From positions 1-64,000 of the forward strand of contig JBPBPL010000025.1 in the NCBI GenBank assembly GCA_050954285.1: a stretch of 64,000 bases of DNA, given 5' to 3'. The position numbers and the translations under genes were made by a program. Of the stretch, positions 18,831 to 26,822 are shown one piece after another (within the stretch, counting starts at the first letter, position 1; the number at the start of each line of letters is the position of its first letter). Source of the DNA: Mucilaginibacter_A sp050954285. GTDB lineage: Bacteria > Bacteroidota > Bacteroidia > Sphingobacteriales > Sphingobacteriaceae. Under the pieces are notes generated by a model. The model was given only the letters and a program-made list of their open reading frames with translations, made no database searches and was not told the DNA's origin.

Positions 18831-19847
18831 ATGTCGATTTTTTTAAAGCAAGTAATCAAGTATATTTTTATAATTTTTTCATTTGGTTATGCTATTATCT
18901 ACGTATCAATTTTAGTAAAACCGGGTAAAATGTTAGGAGATGCTACTGAATACGAAATATGGAAATTAAAAAGTAAATTAACAGATAACTATTACAGCAA
19001 ACCTCAAAATATAATTATAGGTGATTCAAGAGGTATGGCTGCTTTAAACCCAACAATTATTAAGCATAACACAATTAATTTGTCTTTAGGCGGTGCTACT
19101 ACATTTGAAGGTTTTTCTACTATAAAAAAGTTTCTATCACAAAACAGAATAGATACGCTTATTCTTTGCTATGGAATATTTCATTATACAGAAAGTGATG
19201 TTTTTGAAAATAGAACCTTACTTTATCAATTCAATCCTATAGTAGATATTAACAATCTTGAAAAAGTAGAAAAAAAATACAATATTACTATTGATAATAA
19301 AAAACCAAGTTATTTTTTGTATTTAAATCGAAGATCTATTTATTATAATTTACCAACCAATCTCAGACCTACATTTCTTGAAAACTTAAAGCAAAACAAT
19401 TATCATAAGTATATAATTGACATTTTAAGAGAAAATTTAGGTTTTTGTAATTTTGGAAAAGCTAGTACAGCAACCGGAAAAGATAGAGAAGTAGAAATTG
19501 CTACAGAAAAGAAAAAGTTTATCATTAATCCTATCTTGGCAAGTTACTTAGATTCAATTTACGATACATCCACTCGTAATCATATTAAAATAGCTTTTGT
19601 AATTCCTCCAATTAATTACTCAAGTTATAAAACATTAAAAACCACTGATTACTGGAAAGCTTATATTAAGTTTAGAGAAAGTTTAAACTCCAAATATCCT
19701 GAAATGGAATTCTATAACAAGTATACTTATTTACCGGATAGCTATTTTGGAGATCCCAGTCATTTTAATATAAAAGGTAGTATCTTTTTTTCCAACTATA
19801 TTAAAAAAGAATTATTTGATAAGGATAAGCTAAAGGTGAGTATGTGA
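18831..19847 (+). CDS. SGNH-like membrane-anchored protein, partner of the MBOAT acyltransferase
   Basis: 338 residues with one N-terminal membrane anchor (about 8-28) and a periplasmic domain. IIGDSRGMAAL places the SGNH serine at Ser66, and FGDPSHFNIKG near the C-terminus supplies the Asp308-His311 pair. Such DltD/AlgX-like proteins accept the acyl group from an MBOAT partner and pass it to sugar hydroxyls. It starts 5 bp after the MBOAT stop. Overall similarity to characterised families looks low, so the transferase role rests on motifs and context. Confidence 0.75.
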   Translation: MSIFLKQVIKYIFIIFSFGYAIIYVSILVKPGKMLGDATEYEIWKLKSKLTDNYYSKPQNIIIGDSRGMAALNPTIIKHNTINLSLGGATTFEGFSTIKKFLSQNRIDTLILCYGIFHYTESDVFENRTLLYQFNPIVDINNLEKVEKKYNITIDNKKPSYFLYLNRRSIYYNLPTNLRPTFLENLKQNNYHKYIIDILRENLGFCNFGKASTATGKDREVEIATEKKKFIINPILASYLDSIYDTSTRNHIKIAFVIPPINYSSYKTLKTTDYWKAYIKFRESLNSKYPEMEFYNKYTYLPDSYFGDPSHFNIKGSIFFSNYIKKELFDKDKLKVSM

Positions 19848-19869
19848 ATATTTTAATTTAAAATTTATA

Positions 19870-19881
19870 ATACTTCTTTTA
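19870..19881 (-). repeat. Dispersed 12-mer, TAAAAGAAGTAT form
   Basis: Exact reverse copy in the 148-bp gap between the converging SGNH gene and glycosyltransferase gene. No other terminator hairpin was noticed there. Confidence 0.7.
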
Positions 19882-19995
19882 TAAACATAATTTGTCATTG
19901 AGTTCATTGCTAATATTAGATTTTAAACTTGTAATATTTTATGAGATAAATAAAATGTAGCTAATCAGAAACCATAAAATATAATTTAACCTGAT

Positions 19996-21039
19996 TCAAA
20001 CAGTTTGCAAAAATTCTTCTGCTTTTACAATTGCATCTTCAAAGTACTGACCTTTTTTAACTTGATCGCTTATTCCTCGAACACTTGTTTTATAAAGATT
20101 ATATTGTGTTGCATCAATTGCAATATCTTTAAGTTCTAAAATATTATTTATTAGTATCCCTAAATTGTTCTGAAGTATAAATTGACTAATTGCTGATTCT
20201 TTAGGAGCAATAACTGGTAAACCAGCAGCTAAGTAGAGTGATAATTTATGAGGATTATTATACTTTAAATAATTACCGTACTTATCATCCAACTTTTCAA
20301 TATTATCGCCGTCCCAAATCAACCCAAAAGCACCTTCCATTCTATTTAATATTTTATTAGCACTTAATGAACCCTTCCAAAAAACATTTTTCATCCCATC
20401 TTCATTATCATGCAAAAAACCTGGTCCATACAAATTGCAATGCCAGTTATCTAGTTTACCTAATTGGTAAATAAACTTACTTTTAGCCAGATTACCAGCG
20501 AAAACAAGACTTTTTAAGTTTTCCTTTGTATCTAATAAATTAACACTTTTTCTATAGTTTGATAAATAATCAAATATTTGTAAAGCTGTCATTGGCACTT
20601 TTACACCTTTTTGCAGCAGCCATCTTTTCATAACTTCATTATGAACAATAATGAAATCATAAGAATTTAAAAGTACAACTTCTTTACTTGATTTATCATC
20701 AATATTTGCGTTGTATCGTAATTCATCAAGATCGTGAATGATGCAAAAAAACTTAACTTTTTTAAAACGTAATAAGCTAATAATGTACTTAAAAAAAGCA
20801 TTACCGCTTAGTATAGGATACTGAACAGCAACTATAGATTGTGGCTGTACCGAGAATAGTAAGTTTACAAAGCTTTTTAACACATACCATAAATATAGTT
20901 TACGAGTTTTTGTTGTAATACTAATGGTCAAATCTTCATAGCCACATTTTCTTAATATTTGCTTGCAATCTTCTATAGCTTTTGTTGCTGCCGTATTTAA
21001 TTTATCGTTAAAAGAAATGTAAAAATTGTATTTATGCAT
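19996..21039 (-). CDS. GT-B fold glycosyltransferase, galactofuranosyltransferase/Gtf3-like
   Basis: 347 residues. The N-terminal half (MHKYNFYISFNDKLNTAATK) and the C-terminal half (LKYNNPHKLSLYLAAGLPVI, then SAISQFILQNNLGI) resemble beta-1,6-galactofuranosyltransferase-like and Gtf3-like proteins. The C-terminal motif contacts the nucleotide sugar in this fold. No membrane segments are seen. It overlaps the upstream GT4 gene by eight bases, so it is part of the right-hand minus-strand operon and is its last gene. Donor sugar not readable. Confidence 0.7.
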   Translation of the reverse strand: MHKYNFYISFNDKLNTAATKAIEDCKQILRKCGYEDLTISITTKTRKLYLWYVLKSFVNLLFSVQPQSIVAVQYPILSGNAFFKYIISLLRFKKVKFFCIIHDLDELRYNANIDDKSSKEVVLLNSYDFIIVHNEVMKRWLLQKGVKVPMTALQIFDYLSNYRKSVNLLDTKENLKSLVFAGNLAKSKFIYQLGKLDNWHCNLYGPGFLHDNEDGMKNVFWKGSLSANKILNRMEGAFGLIWDGDNIEKLDDKYGNYLKYNNPHKLSLYLAAGLPVIAPKESAISQFILQNNLGILINNILELKDIAIDATQYNLYKTSVRGISDQVKKGQYFEDAIVKAEEFLQTV

Positions 21040-22210
21040 AGTTACTTTCTTTTACAAATAATGCTACTACCTTATAAATTTCAATTTGATTTTCTACATG
21101 ATGGTCACGACTGTATTGACCTCTTTTCAATAAAGCATTTACAGAAAATTTTTTGAGTTTTGAATGATCGTGATACAATTTCAAAATAGCATCTTTTGTT
21201 TCTGATACAGACGGTTCCTCACTCAATAGTAGTCCGTTAAAATTATTTTCAATTAAATCATTACAACCTCTGGTGTCAGAAGTAATAACAGGTATTCCCA
21301 TAGCTAAAGCTTCCATTATGCAAACTGGCATACCTTCTTTAATGCTTGGAAAAACAAATAAATCAGAAATAGCCAGGTATAAATTTACATCTTTTGTAAA
21401 ACCAACATAAATAATTTTATTGGAGTTTTTATAAAAACTTACTTCCTCATAACTTAAACCAGTTCTATGAGCAGGATCATCACCACCTATTAGTATTAAT
21501 CTAATATTGGGATACTCGGCTTCATTTATTAAAGCAATCATTGCTTTAATAACAGTATTAAAACCTTTAAAGGCTACAAATCTTCCGGTATAAACTAATA
21601 CAAAATCGTTTTTAGTGATTGATAAACTTTTTCGAAAATTCAATTTAAAATCATGCGATAAGGCAGATGGATCAAATCTTTTCAAATCACAACCAACACC
21701 AAACGAGTTATACTTAAAGGTCTTTTGTGGATAGGTTGCTTTTACTAATTCATAATCTAATTGATTAATCAGATAAATTTGATCGAGCTTTGTAAAACAA
21801 AATTTTTCTACCATTTCAAATATTTTTCTTTTTAATATTCTTTTAATGGTCGGATATCCAATTCCATGAATGGTTCCAATTATAAATTGTGTTGGCTTGC
21901 GCCAGATGAGGGTAGTAAATATTCCGGTTGTAAAATGAGCATGAATCAAGTCGGGATTAATTTGTGAAATGATTGTATGAATTTTTTTTGATGCTGTTAT
22001 TTGTTTAAAAATATTAAACGATCTGGGAAAGTTTGAATAGTGAAATTTAATCCCAATCTGCTCATACGGATATTTATTTTCGTAATTAATTACTTTTACG
22101 GGCGAACAAATTACATGAACTTCGTGTCCAGCATTTACCATGGTTACTGCAACTTCTGACAAAAAATTATTAAAGCTTCCGTAATCTGTAATTATCAACA
22201 ACAACTTCAT
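21032..22210 (-). CDS. GT4 family glycosyltransferase
   Basis: 392 residues with two Rossmann-like halves. The N-terminal half starts MKLLLIITDYGSFNNFLSEV; the C-terminal GT4 domain has LVYTGRFVAFKGFNTVIKA, LILIGGDDP and the EGMPVCIMEALAMGIPVI signature that binds the nucleotide sugar. It should elongate the lipid-linked repeat unit in the cytoplasm. It overlaps the next gene by eight bases and follows the EpsG-like gene by 7 bp, consistent with one operon. Confidence 0.9.
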   Translation of the reverse strand: MKLLLIITDYGSFNNFLSEVAVTMVNAGHEVHVICSPVKVINYENKYPYEQIGIKFHYSNFPRSFNIFKQITASKKIHTIISQINPDLIHAHFTTGIFTTLIWRKPTQFIIGTIHGIGYPTIKRILKRKIFEMVEKFCFTKLDQIYLINQLDYELVKATYPQKTFKYNSFGVGCDLKRFDPSALSHDFKLNFRKSLSITKNDFVLVYTGRFVAFKGFNTVIKAMIALINEAEYPNIRLILIGGDDPAHRTGLSYEEVSFYKNSNKIIYVGFTKDVNLYLAISDLFVFPSIKEGMPVCIMEALAMGIPVITSDTRGCNDLIENNFNGLLLSEEPSVSETKDAILKLYHDHSKLKKFSVNALLKRGQYSRDHHVENQIEIYKVVALFVKESNYA

Positions 22211-22217
22211 TATAAGA

Positions 22218-23339
22218 TTATTGGTATTGCAATAATTGATTTAATTCCTGCTTTTCAGTTTCACTTTTTTTAGTAAACAAATGTAAAAGTAACAGAACAA
22301 ATAGTGCATAAAAGTTCGCTCTATATCGGATTGCAGAACCAGGATTTAAAAATCCGAAGGGATAATGCACAAAAAGGATTCCAACAAAAACAATAAAATA
22401 AGTAATAAAAACCGTTGGATTGAAGCGGAAGAAACGGATGTTATACTTCAATTTAGGCCATAAAAGAAGTATGAAACAAACGATCATAATAAAGCTTTCA
22501 CAACCTGCCATAAATTGCGCTGGCTTGCGAAGCATCTCAGGAATTGTAGGACCGAAAAAGGAGATAAACATTCCATATAACATAGAATGAAAGAAACCGT
22601 AAGGCCGCAACCAAGGCTCTTCACTCCTGGTTGATTGCGCTAAATTTGCAATATTACTTTTAAAGTTAACAGCCATCCCTTTAGCTAATACGTCTATCAG
22701 ATCTCTGGCGACATATATGACGGCAACATTTAAAATAACAATGATTACGCCTAAGAAAAGAGGCAAATATTTTTTATCATTAAAGCGATTAGTAAGCGTG
22801 ATAAACACTAATGCTTGCAGTATAAACAGCAAATATTGGGGCTTAAAAACAGCACATAAATATAAAGCCAAATAGTCTATCAGTTTAAATTTATATGGGC
22901 CGTTTAATTTTTTTATCAGCATTACAGCAATCACTGCACTAAAAAAACATCCTACAGCTTCTTTACCAAGGATACTGGTCCAAACCGCAAAATTTGGCAG
23001 TGAAAAAAGGATGATGATGTAAGTAGAATACTTATAAAGATCCAATTGATCAACAGCGTAATAAATACTATAAAACGAAAGCAGCATAAACGGAATACAA
23101 GCCAGTAAATCGGATTGAAAAACCTGCCTAAAAACAGCACCGGTAAATTGCATGAATGCTGTTGATGAATAAAGAATTTGAGGAGAAAATTGTAATTGCG
23201 AGTGTAAATAATCAAAAGTATCGCCCAATGTAGTTATTCGGGCAAAAACAAAAATTGCAAATACCATGTAAAATACTTTTATAAAAAAATAGATGACCCA
23301 TATTTTTTTAAAGCGCATACTACTCATATTAATTGGCAT
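22218..23339 (-). CDS. EpsG/Wzy-like polysaccharide polymerase
   Basis: 373 residues of hydrophobic sequence with about ten membrane helices and little soluble domain. The segment SLPNFAVWTSILGKEAV resembles the conserved loop of EpsG-like polymerases, where a GK(E/D) follows a proline- and tryptophan-containing helix. It would join repeat units on the periplasmic face. It overlaps the upstream GT4 gene by 11 bases. An exact copy of the dispersed 12-mer lies inside it at 22461-22472. Polymerase families diverge quickly, so this rests on topology, locus and one motif. Confidence 0.68.
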   Translation of the reverse strand: MPINMSSMRFKKIWVIYFFIKVFYMVFAIFVFARITTLGDTFDYLHSQLQFSPQILYSSTAFMQFTGAVFRQVFQSDLLACIPFMLLSFYSIYYAVDQLDLYKYSTYIIILFSLPNFAVWTSILGKEAVGCFFSAVIAVMLIKKLNGPYKFKLIDYLALYLCAVFKPQYLLFILQALVFITLTNRFNDKKYLPLFLGVIIVILNVAVIYVARDLIDVLAKGMAVNFKSNIANLAQSTRSEEPWLRPYGFFHSMLYGMFISFFGPTIPEMLRKPAQFMAGCESFIMIVCFILLLWPKLKYNIRFFRFNPTVFITYFIVFVGILFVHYPFGFLNPGSAIRYRANFYALFVLLLLHLFTKKSETEKQELNQLLQYQ

Positions 23340-24414
23340 ACAATTGCGTCCATTGTTTTACTACCAAAGAAACGGCATAATTATTTTCGATATACTTTCG
23401 GGCATTGTTTAAATAATCAATTGGATAGGACATTTTATAAGTTTGTAACATCGCATCAGCTAAACTTGTTATATCATCAACATTTACCAATCTTCCATAG
23501 CCACCCATTACTTCTTTTACCCCGCCACAATCTGTTGCAACTACTGCTTTTTGCATAGCCATTGCTTCTCCTATTACCAAGCCAAACCCTTCAAACTTTG
23601 AACTTAGAACAAAGCAATTACATAAACTCATTAAAGCTGGAATATCATTCCTCCTACCTAGAAAATGTACATGATTACTTATCCCTAAATCAATACTCTT
23701 TTTATGAAGTTTTTTCTGTAAAGTGCCTTCTCCTGCAATAATCAAAACAGTCTGCTTTGAATCATCATGAATAACTTTAAAAGCCTGCAATAACATTTGA
23801 TGATTCTTTTGCTCGTGCAACCGGCCAGCTGTAAAATACACGTATACATCTTCAGCTAAGCCTAACTGTTTGCGTAGGTTATCATCATTGTATTGATTTG
23901 GACGAAAAACTTTTGTGTCGATAGCATTAGGCACATAGGAAGATTTTTCAGGATCGAAGTATTTTTTTTGCACAAAAAGATCAAAAGCCTCTTTACTTAC
24001 ATTTGTAGACCAATTAGCAATTGTTCGCGTTAAATAATAACAGTTCATCAAGATTGAACTGCCTTCACGAATGTTATGCGCTGTACAAATTAATTTAATT
24101 TTATTATTAAATAATTTGAAAATTCTTGTAAATAAATTTGCATGAATCATGTGTGAATGAATAACATCAGGTGAAAAGTTATTTACAATAGTTTTGAACT
24201 TTCTATAGCCGCTTATTAAAGTACTTGCATCAGAAATATCTAACTCTACAACATTTATATTTTTAGCAATGAAACTATCTTTTAATACTCCGCCTGATTC
24301 CATAGCTACTACTAATACTTTATTTTCAAGTTGTTGCATGTTATCTGCTAAAAGCAGCAGTTGGCTTTCAGCACCACCTAATCTCAGTCCGGTAATTAAG
24401 TATAATATTTTCAA
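23329..24414 (-). CDS. GT4 family glycosyltransferase
   Basis: 361 residues. The N-terminus MKILYLITGLRLGGAESQLL is the GGAE signature common in GT4 enzymes of surface glycan loci. The C-terminal domain has YFTAGRLHEQKNHQMLLQAF, LIIAGEGTLQ and SKFEGFGLVIGEAMAMQKAV with the E-x7-E nucleotide-sugar motif. Cytoplasmic or membrane-associated, adding one sugar to the repeat unit. It is 12 bp downstream of the previous GT4 gene. Confidence 0.9.
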   Translation of the reverse strand: MKILYLITGLRLGGAESQLLLLADNMQQLENKVLVVAMESGGVLKDSFIAKNINVVELDISDASTLISGYRKFKTIVNNFSPDVIHSHMIHANLFTRIFKLFNNKIKLICTAHNIREGSSILMNCYYLTRTIANWSTNVSKEAFDLFVQKKYFDPEKSSYVPNAIDTKVFRPNQYNDDNLRKQLGLAEDVYVYFTAGRLHEQKNHQMLLQAFKVIHDDSKQTVLIIAGEGTLQKKLHKKSIDLGISNHVHFLGRRNDIPALMSLCNCFVLSSKFEGFGLVIGEAMAMQKAVVATDCGGVKEVMGGYGRLVNVDDITSLADAMLQTYKMSYPIDYLNNARKYIENNYAVSLVVKQWTQLYAN

Positions 24415-24426
24415 AGCTCAATTGTA

Positions 24427-25518
24427 TTAATGTACTTTATAGTTTAAGTCAACTTCAAACAAATTCAACCATTTTTTAATAATTACATCAATATTGTAAT
24501 TAGATGAATTTTCAAATGCTTTTACTCCTATCTTTAATCTAACTTCTTCATGAACCATTAAATAAGTCAATGCATTTACCAAAGCTTGCTTATCGCCATC
24601 TTCCACTAAAATTCCATTTTCGCTGTTAATAATTTCTGATGGGCCTGCTTCACAATCATAACTTACAACTGGCAATCCAAATGATTGTGCTTCAATTAAA
24701 ACCATTCCAAAACCTTCAAACCTCGATGTCATACAATATATACTTGCCTGTTTGTAATGTTCTTCAATTTTATCTGTAGCAGATATTAATTTAACTGAAC
24801 CGGCTAAGTTTAAAGTATCAATTTGATGTACCAAATTTTCTTTTAATTCTCCTGATCCAACGATGTGTAATTCCCAATCCTGGTACCCATTGCTTTTAAG
24901 TAAGTTCCAAACATCAATTAACCTGTCAAAGCCTTTTTGAAAAGTTAACCTGCCAACCGACAACACTACGGGTTTCCGTAAATTATCATTGTATGTAGAA
25001 TTGTTAAATGGTAATGGATTATTAATTGTATATACCGGAGCTTTGCAACTCAAATTTCTTTTCCAATTGTTATTATCCTTATGCGTTAAAGTGATGATTG
25101 CATCACTATACTTTGCGGCTAATTTCCTGGAGAATCCTCTTACAATTGTATTTAAAGAAACATGAAAATTAAAATGTTCCCAAACGATATTCTTGAAAGT
25201 AAATCTAAAACCAGCTACTAAAGAATAGATATAAAGAGCAGAATCAGCATTGATTAAAACATCAGGATTAATTGTTTTTATACTTTTTCGCAATTTTAAT
25301 ATAACAATAGGTAGGAACAATTTAAAAGTATGTTTCTGGCGAAAAACAGAAATAACTTTTACATTTTCTTCCAATTCAAAAAAAGGCTTTTCTCCGTACA
25401 TACTTAATATGATTACCTGATAACCTAATTGTGAAAGCTTGTTTGCAATTACAGAACAAACACGTTCTGTACCGCCTGTTAAAGTAATGGAAGATATAAA
25501 AAAGCATATCTTTTTCAT
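24427..25518 (-). CDS. GT4 family glycosyltransferase
   Basis: 363 residues starting MKKICFFISSITLTGGTERV, a GGTE glycine-rich motif, with a C-terminal GT4 domain containing VLSVGRLTFQKGFDRLI, LHIVGSGELKENL and SRFEGFGMVLIEAQSFGLPV. It is the first of the glycosyltransferase run after the Wzz-like gene. A 157-bp gap upstream carries two facing copies of the dispersed 12-mer. Confidence 0.9.
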   Translation of the reverse strand: MKKICFFISSITLTGGTERVCSVIANKLSQLGYQVIILSMYGEKPFFELEENVKVISVFRQKHTFKLFLPIVILKLRKSIKTINPDVLINADSALYIYSLVAGFRFTFKNIVWEHFNFHVSLNTIVRGFSRKLAAKYSDAIITLTHKDNNNWKRNLSCKAPVYTINNPLPFNNSTYNDNLRKPVVLSVGRLTFQKGFDRLIDVWNLLKSNGYQDWELHIVGSGELKENLVHQIDTLNLAGSVKLISATDKIEEHYKQASIYCMTSRFEGFGMVLIEAQSFGLPVVSYDCEAGPSEIINSENGILVEDGDKQALVNALTYLMVHEEVRLKIGVKAFENSSNYNIDVIIKKWLNLFEVDLNYKVH

Positions 25519-25551
25519 CTCTTCCTTAACATAATTGCAGAGAAATATTTG

Positions 25552-25635
25552 ATGCTTTTTTTATGCATATAAATATTGAATTTCTATATTGATTACTGAA
25601 TTTTAAATCATTATTTTATGCGATAAAAGAAGCAT
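25552..25635. repeat. Inverted pair of the dispersed 12-mer
   Basis: A near copy ATGCTTTTTTTA (one mismatch) at 25552-25563 faces an exact TAAAAGAAGCAT at 25624-25635, preceded by TTTTATGCGA. The pair fills the gap between the Wzz-like gene and the first GT4 gene. Confidence 0.65.
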
Positions 25636-25675
25636 AAAAATGCAAGATAAATCCCTTTAAAGTTGCATTGTATCC

Positions 25676-26770
25676 CTATTTCATAATTTTTTGATATAAT
25701 AAAATGATTGTATAATAAGCAACAGCAATTATACTTGCTATTAAAGCGCCAATAATTACGGCTTTGGCCCTGCTCTCCCTTCGGTGTTCTAACGGAAACG
25801 TTGCCTCATCTAATATTTGTATTAAAGGCGTTTCTTTTCTTAAGGCCATTTTAGCAACCTCCACGTTTCGTACTAATTCATTCAACATCGTCCGGTTGGT
25901 TTCAGCATCCACCTGATTGCGTTGAGATGGAAGCCTTAATACTTGCCTGGCAGGGTTGGCATTAATGGTAACATCTGTTGTGCTTGCTACTTTATACATG
26001 GCACCGTTTAAAGCAGCTTTGATAGAATCCGTTTGATGTTGCAATAAGCTTAAGTTTTCTAAAGCTTTTTGAGTTTTAGTTTGAATATAATACTCATTAA
26101 CCGTTTTAACGATTTGATCGTTTAAAATTTTAGAAAATTCTTCATTTGTGGATCTTACTTCAACTCTTAAAATATTTAATCTTCTGTCAATATCAACAGC
26201 TAAATAATTAAACCGGAGATCGTTGGTAAAAACAGTCATTACACTATCTTGTATCCTTGCTTCTTTTTTGGTTTTTGGTTTAATATAAAAATTCAGGTTT
26301 CGCAAGTTCGCACTATCTTTCCATACTTCTTTTATGCCACTAATTTTCATATACCTATCCAGTACATGTTCGTTTTTAGTATCCGGTATTATACTTAACA
26401 ACGTTTTTTTCAGCATAAAGCGGGTTCGGTACAATTCTAATAAACCATCACCTTGAAACATGCCGCTACCTTGTGAAACATTAACGCCTAAAAAAGATGC
26501 TATACCATCCGGCTGACCCATATTACCTGCGCCATCTTGCAATACAAAAGTGCTGTTTGCAACATATAAAAGAGGCTGCCGGTTGGCACGTATAAAACCA
26601 ATAATACCTCCAAGTATGGCTACGATAAGTATAATTAACCAATTACTTACAAGATAACGGTACCAGCGAATGATGTTTAAGATGATTTCTTTAAAGGAAA
26701 TTTCATCTGTAAGAGAAGATCTACTCTTGGAATTTACATCTACATTTTGTTTCAGACTTTCAGAAGTCAT
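25676..26770 (-). CDS. Wzz/GumC-type chain-length determinant protein (no kinase domain)
   Basis: 364 residues with the two-helix topology of polysaccharide co-polymerases: a first helix at about residues 43-60 (NWLIILIVAILGGIIGFI), a periplasmic coiled-coil middle, and a second helix near the C-terminus (AVIIGALIASIIAVAYY). There is no Walker-type tyrosine kinase domain at the C-terminus. It should control chain length and link inner-membrane synthesis to the outer-membrane SLBB exporter encoded 52 bp upstream. Confidence 0.88.
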   Translation of the reverse strand: MTSESLKQNVDVNSKSRSSLTDEISFKEIILNIIRWYRYLVSNWLIILIVAILGGIIGFIRANRQPLLYVANSTFVLQDGAGNMGQPDGIASFLGVNVSQGSGMFQGDGLLELYRTRFMLKKTLLSIIPDTKNEHVLDRYMKISGIKEVWKDSANLRNLNFYIKPKTKKEARIQDSVMTVFTNDLRFNYLAVDIDRRLNILRVEVRSTNEEFSKILNDQIVKTVNEYYIQTKTQKALENLSLLQHQTDSIKAALNGAMYKVASTTDVTINANPARQVLRLPSQRNQVDAETNRTMLNELVRNVEVAKMALRKETPLIQILDEATFPLEHRRESRAKAVIIGALIASIIAVAYYTIILLYQKIMK

Positions 26771-26822
26771 AATTTTAACACTTTCTATTAAAATGATTTT
26801 TATCTTAAATCTTATTAAAAAC

